Assembly (NCBI GenBank): GCA_008694505.1
Contig: VZDJ01000623.1
Span: forward strand, 5,576,442 to 5,640,441
Length of the DNA stretch: 64,000 nucleotides
Reading direction: 5' to 3'
Source of the DNA: Cyanoderma ruficeps
Taxonomy: Eukaryota > Chordata > Aves > Passeriformes > Timaliidae
The notes under the pieces were generated by a model. That model worked only from the letters and a program-made list of their open reading frames with translations. It ran no database searches and had not been told where the DNA came from. Shown in pieces: positions 50,855 to 61,080 of this stretch. The translations under genes were made by a program, and so were the position numbers. How positions within the stretch are numbered: the first letter of the stretch is position 1; each line of letters opens with the position of its first letter.

Positions 50855-53375
50855 ATGAAGGATGTCCTGTGTGGTATTAGAAATATGATAAATGAGAGAA
50901 AGATATTATGCATTCCTGGGTGCTCATCCACATGGACACCAATGACACTGCCAGGGAAGACCCTGAGGCTAGCAAGTGGAGCCCTAATTTCGTGCCTGAG
51001 GTGTTTTGGTTTTCTGAAATTCTTTTCCCAGGGAATTTTCTGGAAACAAAATACATGTTTTTGTAGTTGTAACTTTGTTTTCATTCCTTTTCCAAGGAGG
51101 GACTTCTTGATGTCCCTCTGCTATGACCAATGTGATTAAGGAGGTTTGCCTTTGTTTCACCAATCAAATTGGTCTGTGTAAAATAGTATAAAAAAGAGAG
51201 ACATCCCAAAAATAAAGGAGTAATTTTTAGCCTTCTAAAGTCAGAGTCTGTATCGTTGTAGTGTACAACAGCATCAAGCAAGAGTGACTAGAAGGCTCTG
51301 GGGGCAATAGTGAACAGCATGGGAGTCCGGGTTTTATTCTCGACCCTCCTGGTGAAGAGGAAAATCTTGGGTAGGAGAAGTGCATTTAATGAGATCCCAG
51401 GTATTTCTGAGGTTTAATGAGATCCTTCATGTGCCTGGTGTGCTACGATGGATGGAAAGAATGTCTTTAAGAAAGACAAAGGTAAAGAGAAAGGGAATTG
51501 CTGCTGATCTAAAGGAGCAGCTCTTCTATGGTATGGGCAGCAGTGCAGTTGAGAGCTTGCATGTCAGGGTCAGAGGAGAGGCCAGTAAACAAGACATTGT
51601 GGCAAGAGCATGTTACAGACACTCTGTGAGTGAAGAAGTTGACAGTCTTCCTTATACAGTTGACTAAAATCTTTGTTTTACAGACTCTGCTTCTCACAGG
51701 GTATTTAAGGCCTCCTGACACCTGCCAAAAGGGCAGTACAGCAGGATACATCCCCAGAAAGTTCTGGAGGCTGCCTTGTACAACTTCATAATACAAATGT
51801 GCACGACAGGCAGAGGTGATATTTTCCTGGACATTCATGGCCTCTGAAGCATTTGCTGGGGATGTGACAGTCAATAACAGGCAGGCTTGGTCAGTGACCA
51901 TGAAACTGCAGAGCTCAAGATCCTGAAGGGATTCCTGAGCAAGGCAAGAAACAGAACTCAGACCTCGAATTTCAAGAATGTAGACTTCAGCTTAGTCAGG
52001 GAAACAGGGAAGTAAAACCTGGTGGGAAGCAGTATTGAAGGGCAAAGGAGCTCATGAAAGTTAGTAGATCAAGATCAATCTCCTTGAAACAAAGCAATGA
52101 TCCATCCTAGTACTCACAAAAATTAGTATATATATCAGGAATCTGTCTTGGTTAAACAAGGACCTGGCTGGGGTCCAGTGCAAAAAGAACATTTATAGAA
52201 GTGAGAGCAGGATAAGGAGGAATTTAGAAACATTGCTTGGGTAGGTACAGATGGTGTTAGGTAGGTCAAACAGTGGAAAATGATAAAGTCAGTGATCTGA
52301 GTAATCTCAATATATACAGATCCACAGGACTATAATGGATGCATCTGTGACTACTCAGAGATTTGGCCAATGTCATATGAGGTAAGTCTTAGGTGTCCTT
52401 GAAAGGTTGTGGAGACTGTGGGAGTTCCCTGATGATTGGGGAAAGGAAAATGTTACAACCATCTTCAGAAAGAGCCAAAAATTATACCAGAAAACAAAGG
52501 GTGGGTTGGTTTTCCTCCCTGGAAAAATCATGGAGTGAGCACTGTTGTAAGCCATTCTTAGACAAATGAAGAGGAAGGTGGTGAATGGAAATATTCAATA
52601 TTGATGTACAACATGTAGGTCATGCTTTGGCCAATGGGATTGCCCTTATCCTGTTTAATAAGTTTATCAGTGGTCTGGAAGAGGAGAAGGACCCTCAAGT
52701 TTGCACAAGATTCCTCCTTCCAAGAGGAGGTCAATGTGCTCTGTGGTAGGGCTGGCATCCAAGGAGATGTAGACAGGCTGAAGGAATGGGCAGACATGAA
52801 CCCATTGAAATTCAGGAGGGATTTGTGCAAAGACATTCATTTTAGATGGTCAACACTATATTGGGCTGTACTGTAGCCAAGAAATTGAGGGAACTGATTA
52901 TTCCTTTGTACTCAGCATTTGTAATATTGCATCTGGAGTGCAGTGGCCAGGTTTGGGTTCCTCTGCATAAGAAAGAGATTGACAAACTGGAATAAATCCA
53001 GTGAAGGGTTGCCCAGAAAGGAAACTGTCCTCTGAGGAGAGGCTGAGAGAAAGGTTTGTTCAGCTTTATGTAGAGAAGGCTCACGATGAATTCTATCGCC
53101 ATCTTTGAGTTTCTAGTGGGTGGACACAGACAAAATAGAGCCTTACTCCACCCCAAGGTGCAAGTGAAAGGATGAGAGGTAATTGAGGCAAGTTGCAAAA
53201 ATAAGAAATTCTGATTAGACTTAAGGTTGCACAGAGAGAGTTAAATCTCTGTCCTTGGAAATCCTAAATTTGACCAAAAATTGCTCTGAGCAACCTAATG
53301 TATGGTGGCCTTGTTCTGAGAAACTGGTTGGTCTGGGTGACCTCCAAAGGTTACTTCTTAGCTATTCTAAAATTG
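50855..53375 (+). mobile_element. CR1 LINE, longest copy in the window, interrupted and internally deleted
   Basis: Pieces appear in correct CR1 order on the plus strand. First comes an ORF1 esterase-like region (the CCACATGGACACCAATGACACTGCCAGG segment, about 50925-50970, then GGCTCTGGGGGCAATAGTGAAC at about 51292-51313). Then the ORF2 endonuclease region (about 51560-51960), the linker with TTAAACAAGGACCTGGCTGG (about 52155), and a reverse-transcriptase start (about 52380-52560). The catalytic palm is deleted near 52560-52640. The C-terminal ORF2 and 3' end (about 52640-53375) follow. A solo LTR sits at 50977-51276. All frames are broken, so it is inactive. Confidence 0.85.
50977..51276 (+). 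mobile_element. Solo LTR of an endogenous retrovirus, 6-bp target duplication, nested in CR1
   Basis: Exactly 300 bases, starting TGGAGCC and ending CATCA, flanked by identical AGCAAG at 50971-50976 and 51277-51282. Promoter signals on the plus strand are CCAAT boxes at 51127-51131 and 51160-51164, TATAAAAAA at 51187-51195 and AATAAA at 51211-51216. The short TATA-to-AATAAA distance implies a short R, as in alpharetroviruses. Removing the LTR and one AGCAAG restores continuous CR1 text, which confirms the insertion. It differs from the other two LTRs, so it is a separate family. Confidence 0.9.
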
Positions 53376-56300
53376 GTTTTGGACTAAAATGTGAACTGAG
53401 GCCTTTGGGATATATGACTAGTTTTGTGCCACTATGAGCGAGGAGCTATTTCTAGAGTCAAGAGTACAAAACCTCTAAGTACATATCTGAAGAGAAGGGT
53501 AAACTTTCTTACTCCTGAGTAGATATACTTTCTGGGATAAAGACTGTTGTTTACTTTTTCTGAAATGAGCAGTATTCAGAATCCATTCGAAGGACTATAG
53601 ATCAAAGATTTTTTTTTTACATTTTTCTGTTTAATTCCATCACAGAGACAGTTGGTAGCTCATGCCAGAAAGCCTAGTTAATGTATTTAACACGGTCTAC
53701 AACATGCCACACAACACATGGAAAACAATGGGCAGTACCCACTGGAACTGTGGCTCTTCATTCTTGTTATCATTCTACTTGTGAGCTCCTACAGAAGGAC
53801 ACAGGTGCTTAACTTTAACCTCTTATCCTTGGAAATGGTAACCTTGGCCAATATATTAGGGGGTTTAGTTAAAATCCATGTAATACAAAAGAGTAACATT
53901 TGATAGCCCTAATGAATTTTAATATCCACTCCCCTCTATCCCCTGCCACCCCACCCCCCACCTCCCTGGATTCATTTGGAAGAAAAAAATATGCAACATT
54001 ATGTTTAAAATTAACCTGTTCTCTGTGGCATAGGCAAGACCTGAACATATAATCCAAATATTTACTTCACTAGCAAGACTTTCCTGTTTAGGCTATGAAG
54101 TTTTTCCTACTGCGTTCTTGGCATGAAAGAGATAACTTCTAGGGGAATTAGAACTTTCAACACTCTTATATTACCAATTAAAGCTGAACGAGAAAGATCC
54201 TGAGGGTCTCACTGTTGTGCTCACTGGTGCAAAACCAATTCTTTATTTTAATGTGATTTATCAGAACTCGCTGCTAATGATAGCTCAAATTTTTCCCTAT
54301 GTTCTTCCTTGGGTTTGCTCTTGAATTGTAATAATTACACATATGACTCTCACCATATAAGCAAATAAAAATTGAACTCTTTGCAGTGGTATCTGTGCCA
54401 ATATTAGTTGGATTCGACTGCTGCAGGTGAATAAACTCATATTAAAGAAGGAAACAGAAGAAAAACAGGACAGAACAACAATATTGCTGTTGCATGTTGT
54501 TTAGGACACAGCTTTAGAGATTAGTGGCTATTTTGTCCCAGTCTTCACTTTAAAATGCAAATCACTATTTGTGTAGTAGAAATACTAATTGCAAATAATG
54601 TTTAACATTGTGACTAATCTATACTATGTTCATATTGTGAGCATATCAGCATTCCTGTGCTGTACTCTGTTGCCAGATCTTGTTTTGTTGAAGTAAGAAA
54701 ATGTGGTTGTGAGATTGCTGGGAAAACTTAGCCAGGTGTCCATGCACTGACTATTCTGTAGGGTAAAGTGCATGTACTAATCCTCTCTCACTTAGACTGA
54801 TGATAATGAGGCTAAATATCCGCAGAGGCTTCTCAGAAGTGATTTGTTTAATCTTAAAAAGGATGCTATAACTTAGAGTGCATGGTATCCCAAAACCCCA
54901 GACATTCAGTTACTCTGGAATATTGCAAATAATTCTGCCTAGGATGTTTTATAATACCTGGGAGTTTTTATGCAGTATTCAGTTTTGGGTTAGGTGGGTT
55001 GTTTTCCCTTACATATGTGAGTTTTGAAGAATTTTTGAAACAGGTTAGATTACTATTCCACTAGTTTCTCAGTCTGCATTTATTTACAAAGTAATGGAAT
55101 GGAGAATTCTACTCAGAAGGAGTTATATATATTTGAATAAAAGAGCAAAACCACACAATGCTTTGCAAAGTGCCTTGTTATCATAAATTACTGGTTGCTT
55201 TGGTGACCAGTAATTCAGGTGAGACTGGAAAGTAGTCATGGTCTCAAACAACATTTGCTGTGCAGTAATTAGTCAAACTTTGGTAGGTATGTAGATGAGT
55301 GCTGTTTTGACACAGAATTAGAAATTGTGAGACAAGTCTTGCTGGAGAGAGCTATCATTACAAGGCATTGCTCATTCTGTATAGCAGATGGACCTAACTG
55401 CTGGATGCATCTCAGCCATCTCTTTTAAACTCCAGTCTCTGTTTCTCGGAAATGAGGTAGATAAATGTGATGGGGGCACTACAACATTTAGCTAAGTATT
55501 TGTACAAGTGAGGATATAAAATTATTAATATGTAGAGTTCTATAAATATGATTATGCAAATTCTAGCTTCTTTCTAGCTCCCTCTATCTTCTTTTGTGGT
55601 TCTGATCAGTACAGTCTCTGGTAATCTCTAACAATTAACAAAACTCTACCCTCTTCACTTTTGTCTGGGCACTGTGCCAGGCATATTATTAAGATATAAA
55701 AGTTTCTCCCATTTTGTTAGTTCATGCCAAGGTGTCACTGACCTCTTCTTTTATTCTGATGATCTCAGCATTACTTCTCCAACTTCTGTGCAGTAAATGG
55801 CTTTTTCTCAATGAAAATGTAAAGAGGACATCTATACTAAGTAGTCTGCTGATGAGAAAATTGGATGTCTTCAATGTTGCTAATCAATAAATTAACTTCA
55901 AGCACTCATTTTAGGGCTGCAGATACACTCTTAACTGAGATTCCCTTGCCCCAGATCAGATTCAGCACCAGCAAAAGATGAACTAGTGTCCTTGTGCTGC
56001 TTCTGCACACTCAGCTCTAACTTGGACTGGCTCCTTTGGAGATTTGATGCATCTAGTTTGCATACCAAACTGGTCAGGCCCTGATGAAAGTACTGCATAA
56101 AGCACAGTGTTTAGTCTGAATGGAGTTACATCGTGTTAAATATACGGTGCCTTTGTTTTGCAGGGATAAAGATGTATGGCCTCAATGTAAAATATATAAA
56201 TGTTTGTGATTGTGCTGGTCCATTTTGGATTCAAAAAGTGAAGATTCTGCAAGAGCTGTGAACGGGTCCTCAAAGTGTAGTTTGATTTGCTGCTATTCAT

Positions 56301-58239
56301 GATTATCCTTTTTGTATTACCTAGTATCAAAGAAAAGGCAACTTTCTTCTGTATCTCTGCCTCTAAATTTGCTGAAAGAACTCTAATTTGCATTCACTTA
56401 AAAAAAGACTGTTTTATCTCTGAAAGGGTTTTAATCATATTTTTCTGTGCTAGAGATTAAGCAATTTGGTTTTGGTTTTGTTTTTTTTTTTTTTAATAAG
56501 AGTTTTTATCCTGGCACCAGTGAGCTGTTTCTTGCAAGTTAGATATTACAATTTTTGAGAAATGGGCTGATTCATTTGATAACTTTTCTTTCCTTGCTAC
56601 AACAAAATCTTATGACTCATTAGTTTGTGAATTTCATTGGTTTGTGAGCTTCATTGGTAACATTAAAATGAGAGAGTTCTTTTTGCTTTGGGACAGACCA
56701 TAAAGTACATAGGGAAAATGATGTGGAAGTGATAGGATGTAGGGAAAACAGGCCTGCAGCAGGAATCCAGGAACAGATAACTATTGATTTCATGCTGTTT
56801 CATAAGAAAAGGTAAATGTCACAGAACTGTGAAAAGAGACAGTTTCCACAAAAATCGCTAAGATATATGAAATCACATAATTTTTAAGGTGAAATCCTTG
56901 GCTCCAGTGAAGCCAACAATGAGCTTCCCACTGAAGGTCATTTCTCATCCTTTGCCTCTTATTCAGCTCATCATACTTCCTTAGGCCTTAATGTCTCTTC
57001 CCCCTATTTCCTATCTCAAGACAGGTTAACAGTGAAACAGAAACAGTGTATACAGTTTTAAACAATAACCATCAGCAGAACTGTTGTTTCCCTGCTTTTA
57101 ATAGTTTCATTGAGTGAATTTATCGTGTTTCGATTTTGCTTGTTTTGTCAGTGTCTGCACTCAACATATGCCATCTGATTTTAAACATAAGACAACTCCT
57201 TGGTCTCAGTCAGAAGAACTAGTCACTTATTTGGCTTTGAATTAAGACATATAGAGCAGTGGTTTGTTTAGAAAACTTTCATTTGGGAACATTATAAACT
57301 TTCAGACTACCCAAGTGAAGGACAGAAATACCACCCTCCACAAAATATTCAATATTTGAGAATATTATGAATGCTCACATTACTATGTATCAGAAAACCA
57401 AATACTTTCACTGATTAAATCCTTCTCTTTTTTTTTTTTGCACTTGTCTTCTTCCATGCAGCAGCACTTTGCACACCTATTCATAATTACATCTATGACC
57501 TTCACTTGTGCAGAATGACGTGGGGATGTGTATTTGTTTCCTCCTAATCTCCTGAACTGAACTTCGTCTTTCCTTCACATGTCAAGGGAACCCAGCTTCC
57601 TTCAGGTGTGACTGCATTTTGTGTTGCCTCTTCCACAGGCCTTTCTGATGTCTTTACCTGGAACACCATGTGAAGTGGCAGCCCCTCACACTCATGTCAT
57701 GCGACTCCGCTAAGACAGTTTTCCCTCTGTGCTTTATCATGTTCTCTGCTGAGCTGTTCTTTTGATGTGTAACTTGTAGCCTCAAGAGAAAAGTAGAAAG
57801 CCCCCAACTGCTACTAGTTTCATCACTTACTATGAACCAGTACTGGAAAAAATGATCTCTGATTGCTACACTAGTAGAGCACTATAAATATTTGTACAGC
57901 ATCCTTATGTAGGTCATTTTGGGAGCTCATCTGCATACAGCTGTGTCTGAAGCAAAGTACTAATGGAGCTAAAGGAGACAAGCAAAAGTACCAAATGCTG
58001 GCACATCCTCCTTGCTAAAACAAATGATATTTGTGAAGATCTAGTTGCTTAACAAACACATTTGAATATGCAAAATGCAGCCACAATTCAGTAAGATCTC
58101 TAGGAAGGATTTGGTAAAAATTTGGCTCTGATCAATGAGGCAGGAAAACTAGAGGCAAAGACATAGAAAGGCCAAAGCATTTAGTGGCTTTTATGGATGG
58201 GGTTTGTCCTGTAGTATCCCAGGTTTCGGAGTGAAAGCA
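53376..58239. other. Intergenic DNA, nothing recognised
   Basis: AT-rich, no gene or clear mobile element. It contains a 17-bp tandem repeat at 56623-56656 and a T/G then T-rich tract at about 56468-56495. Confidence 0.6.
56623..56656. repeat. Tandem repeat, two copies of 17 bp
   Basis: The 17-base unit GTTTGTGAATTTCATTG (56623-56639) is repeated at 56640-56656 with one base change (AATT to AGCT region by eye). Confidence 0.85.
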
Positions 58240-59345
58240 TGAACTGTGGAAGAGACAGATGTAGCTGTAGTAGAGAGCACTTCAACCAGTTGGATATGCA
58301 GAAGCTTATGGCACTAAAGGGGATGAATCAAAAAGTGATGAGGGAGCTGATGCTACTGCAGTCAGTTATCTTCAGAAAGTCACTGGGAAAGTTTCCTAAA
58401 AACCAGGAAAAAAAAAAAAGGCAAACACTGTATACCCATCATACCTATCTTCAACAAGGAGATCCATAGGACAACTACCAGGCAATTTGACAAGTGTGGC
58501 CAGTACCTTTGCTGGGAAAGTTACAGAGAAAGTCCTCTTAGAAACCATGTCCAAGCAGATAAAATATGGGAAAGTTATTAAAAACAGACAGCATATATTT
58601 AACCCCAGGCAAATCACTCCATCAGGCTTGCAGCATGATCAATTATATAATCATCCTTATAGCCAAATTAGGGAGACCTTTACAGTGGATGAAAAATGGA
58701 CTGAGTATCGGGCTCAAACCAGCTGTGGTTATTTGCATCATGTCCAACTGCTGGCGTGTTACTATTTGTGTCTTTCTGACTAATGGATGCAACGTCTCTG
58801 CTACTGATGTGAGCAATGGAATACACCCTCTGCAAGTCTCAGCTCGAAGAACAGACAGATACACTAAAGAGCAGGGGCCACTCTGCACTATCCAGGTGGG
58901 AGGAACATCTTGAAGAATGGCAAATGAGAGTTTTGTATCTGGGAAGGAGTAACTCAGTTCACCAGGACAGACTGTCCCAAAAGCAGCTTTGCAGCAAGCA
59001 TCCAGCTGAAACACATTCCAGCAGTATGCGGTTGTGATGAACGCCAAAGGCAGACTGAATTCTGCTACCTCAAGTGTGGCCAGAAGATTGGAGAAGGTGA
59101 TTCTTCTCAATATATTCAGCAGTTGTGAAACTGCACTAGGAGTACAGTGTCCAGTTTGGGGCTGACTGGCCCTGGAACGACATTGATATGGTGGAGACAG
59201 TCATCACGATGGCAGTCCAGTACTGAAACATAGATCCAGAGAAGCTGTAAAATCTTCATCTACGGGGACATTCAAAACTCTGCTGTTCAGGGCACGGAGC
59301 AATCCGACCTCACTGACTCTACTCTGAAGGGGTTGCTTGGGCTGG
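58240..59345 (+). mobile_element. CR1 LINE fragment directly upstream of the PCLO CpG island
   Basis: The plus strand shows broken reverse-transcriptase text. GKVTEKVLLETMSKQIKYGK (about 58515-58575), followed by KVIKNRQHIFN, matches the CR1 segment before the palm. Further on there is KSRGHSALSRWEEHLEEWQM-like and LYLGRSN text (about 58870-58950), and a 3' part with CATCTACGGGGACATTCAAAACTC (about 59258-59281) and GACTCTACTCTGAAGGGGTTGCTT. Frameshifts and deletions (palm missing) make it non-functional. It abuts the island from about 59395. No canonical octamer tail is seen. Confidence 0.8.
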
Positions 59346-59537
59346 GGGTGTCCTCCAGACGCGTTTTCCAGTCCTTCTTGCTTTGAGCGAACGAGGCTTC
59401 CCCAAGCTTTAACTGCTCGCGAGCACGTCCTTGGACGCAGAGGGAAGGAGAGCGGGAGGCAGCGCCCGCAGGGACGGCCGCGGGTCCCCGTTCGGTCCCT
59501 CAGGATGCGGCGGGTGCACGGGGTGGCGGCGGCGGCG

Positions 59538-59547
59538 CCTTTAAAGG
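59538..59547. promoter_or_regulatory. CArG-box-like palindrome CCTTTAAAGG
   Basis: This ten-base perfect palindrome fits CC(A/T)6GG, the SRF binding consensus. It is an isolated A/T hexamer inside otherwise almost pure G/C promoter DNA. It could instead act as a weak TATA-like (TTTAAA) element setting a start about 30 bases downstream. This is a motif match only. Confidence 0.35.
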
Positions 59548-59596
59548 CCGGGGCGCGGGGCGGGCCCGGAGCGCGGGGGGGGGCCGCCCGCCCGGA

Positions 59597-59604
59597 GCAT
59601 GCGC
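59597..59604. promoter_or_regulatory. NRF1-like motif GCATGCGC
   Basis: The palindromic core GCATGCGC, followed by CGCG, matches the NRF1 consensus (GCGCATGCGC) at 8 core positions. It lies about 220 bases before the start codon inside the CpG island. NRF1 sites are typical of promoters of neuronal and housekeeping genes and often sit close to transcription starts. This is a motif match only. Confidence 0.5.
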
Positions 59605-59739
59605 CGCGCGGGGCGGCGGAGCGGGGCGGGCGGCACCGCCGCACTCCCCCGGCAGCCGCGGCGGCAGCCAGCGAGCCCCAGCCCGGCCCCGGCGCTGCCG
59701 CCGCCGCTCGGGGCCGTGGTGGCGGCCGCCGAGCCCTGA
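59599..59739 (+). other. Possible upstream ORF in the PCLO 5' leader, 46 codons
   Basis: An ATG at 59599 (A at -3) opens 46 sense codons ending in TGA at 59737-59739. That is 81 bases before the piccolo ATG and in the same reading frame. The predicted product is Arg/Ala/Pro/Gly-rich, as any frame would be in such GC-rich DNA. It matters only if transcription starts upstream of 59599. If so, it could reduce or condition initiation at the main ATG. The ATG lies inside the NRF1-like motif, so transcription may well begin downstream and leave the uORF out. Confidence 0.35.
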
Positions 59740-59820
59740 GCGCCCGCGGGGGAGCGGGGCTGAGAGCCGCCCCCCAGCCCGGTCTGCGCCCGACGGGAGA
59801 GGCGGCGAGCCGCGGCGGCC
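59740..59820 (+). other. PCLO: Proximal 5' untranslated region of PCLO
   Basis: This extremely GC-rich stretch lies directly upstream of the piccolo start codon, after the stop of an upstream open frame at 59737-59739. It ends in a strong initiation context around the ATG at 59821. No splice acceptor is apparent between the island core and the ATG, so the 5'UTR and the coding start are probably in one exon. The transcription start cannot be placed from sequence alone. Confidence 0.6.
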
Positions 59821-60062
59821 ATGGGCAACGAGGCGAGCCTGGAAGGAGGCGAAGGGCTGGGCGCCTTCCCCGAAGGGGCGGCGGCAGCCGGGGATGGCGG
59901 CGGCCCCGCGGCCCCCTTGCAGACCCTGGTCCCGGGCGGGGTGGAGGCAGACCTGAGCCAGCTGAGCGAGGAGGAGAGGAGGCAGATCGCCGCTGTCATG
60001 TCAAGGGCGCAGGGGCTGCCCAGAGGGAACCTCGCCGGCGCGGAGCCGCCTCCCATGCAAAG
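59821..60062 (+). CDS. PCLO: Piccolo, first coding exon (N-terminal 80 residues plus two bases of codon 81)
   Basis: Piccolo is a very large (about 5,000 residues in vertebrates) scaffold of the presynaptic cytomatrix. It works with its paralogue bassoon to organise active zones and synaptic vesicle pools. Only the N-terminus is here. It opens MGNEASLEGG, continues through an Ala/Gly/Pro-rich stretch (residues 19-40), then has the conserved segment SEEERRQIAAVMSRAQGLP (about residues 49-67), which I recognise from mammalian piccolo. Gly2 and Ser6 fit an N-myristoylation consensus, as reported for bassoon. The ATG has a good Kozak context (G at -3 and +4) and sits in a CpG island. The frame stays open past 60062, but piccolo similarity stops after PPPMQ, where AAAG|GCATGC would be a GC-type donor leaving a phase-2 intron. 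The bassoon paralogue is less likely, because the SEEERRQIAAVM segment fits piccolo better. Gene identity is confident. The 3' exon boundary is inferred. Confidence 0.9.
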
Positions 60063-60650
60063 GCATGCACGGAAAATCTCCCTTCTCCCGCTCCTCCCTT
60101 CCCCCTTCTCCGTCTCCTCGCGGTGGGGCGGGGGGCGAGTCGCAATACGATCTGGGCCCGCTGCGCCCGGAGCCGGCGTTCCATTTTGCTGGCAGAGAGG
60201 GTGGGAAGGGGTGGCTGTACGGGCGCGGGCACCAGGACGGAGCCTGCACCCTCTGGCTTTTCCACTACAACGTCTCCGATGATAACGGCGGTCCCCGTTT
60301 CCGTGGGCTGCGCCCTGCTTTCCTCCCTTGCACTGATCTGGGGCACGGGCAGTTTCTGTGTCGGGGCGGGGAGAGATGTGCAGACACCGTTCTGGTTTTC
60401 TGTGTGCGGGTGTGTGCTTTACGGGGCTGGATGCCCCACAGCTCCGGTAGTAGCCAGGGAGGCTCTCCCGGAGCGGATGGGTTCTGCAAGCGTCTGGAGA
60501 GAGAGAATCTTGTTGAATCTTCCAAAGCTTTTGGGCACAATACATTTGCTGGCCGTTACTCTGCCAATTCTGAACCTCTACAACTATCGTTTGGCTTCAT
60601 TAAATAGTCATGGGTTGAGGAGTCTGTTTCAGCCTATTTTTTCAATCTTA

Positions 60651-60710
60651 NNNNNNNNNNNNNNNNNNNNNNNNNNNNNNNNNNNNNNNNNNNNNNNNNN
60701 NNNNNNNNNN
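60651..60710. other. Assembly gap (60 N)
   Basis: Sixty consecutive N bases lie in intron 1 between AT-rich flanks, about 590 bases after the inferred exon end. The real length is unknown. Any frame read across it, including the 466-residue frame from 59337, is meaningless. Confidence 0.99.
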
Positions 60711-60799
60711 AGAGGCCAAATAGATAGATTAAATTGATTTCCATGGTATTCGGTGTTCTGGAGAGTCATGACTTTACCTCATTGTGCTTCTGCGAAGGC

Positions 60800-61080
60800 T
60801 GGGGTGATATCCTTGCCCGTTCTTTCCCTGCCCCTCAGTGGATTCACGGCCCGACGTGCAACAAGCCCCGCTCCCCGCCCGGTTCCCGGGGCTGCCCCCG
60901 TCCGTGGTGCTGAACCCCTCCCTTCTCCGGCCCCTGTCGCTGTCCCCGGTCTGAGCCACCGGCTCTGTCTGGCACCGTGTCGCTGTCCTCGGTCCTGAAC
61001 CCCCGCTCGCCCCGGCCCGTCATCCGAGGCCGGCGCCTCTGTTGCTCTCCGGATCTGGGGCTGGGTGTGTTGTTTGTCTT
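60800..61080. other. GC-rich block in PCLO intron 1 with imperfect internal repeats
   Basis: This is a second CpG-rich patch, separated from the main island by about 230 bases of AT-rich DNA plus the gap. It contains a 16-base motif at 60935-60950 that recurs with one change at 60978-60993. A CTGAACCCC motif is also present twice, near 60910 and 60995. It may be an alternative promoter or intronic enhancer, or a decayed GC-rich minisatellite. No coding frame resembles a known protein. Confidence 0.5.

Larger units (their letters stand above)
59395..60560. promoter_or_regulatory. PCLO: CpG island promoter of PCLO
   Basis: From about 59395 the composition changes abruptly from AT-rich repeat-derived DNA to very dense CpG, with long G and C runs, (GGC)n stretches and GC boxes (GGGGCGGG at 59557-59564 and 59623-59630). 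It stays GC-rich through exon 1 and decays in the first 500 bases of the intron. This is the usual architecture of a broad, TATA-less vertebrate promoter. A degraded CR1 element ends at its 5' edge. The boundaries are estimated by eye. Confidence 0.85.

Noticed and set aside
1..59300. Search for SEMA3E (expected upstream neighbour) exons or 3'UTR, tRNA genes and microRNA hairpins
   Set aside because: No semaphorin-like coding segment, tRNA box pair or convincing microRNA hairpin was recognised by eye. A homology search would be needed to exclude weak ones.
59541..60545. 334-codon minus-strand frame opposite PCLO exon 1
   Set aside because: Stop codons are rare by chance in such GC-rich DNA. 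The product is low-complexity and resembles no protein. An antisense transcript is possible but unsupported.
59337..60737. 466-codon plus-strand frame across the CpG island
   Set aside because: It is in a different frame from piccolo, is composed of Arg/Gly/Ala/Pro typical of non-coding GC-rich DNA, and passes through the 60-N gap.
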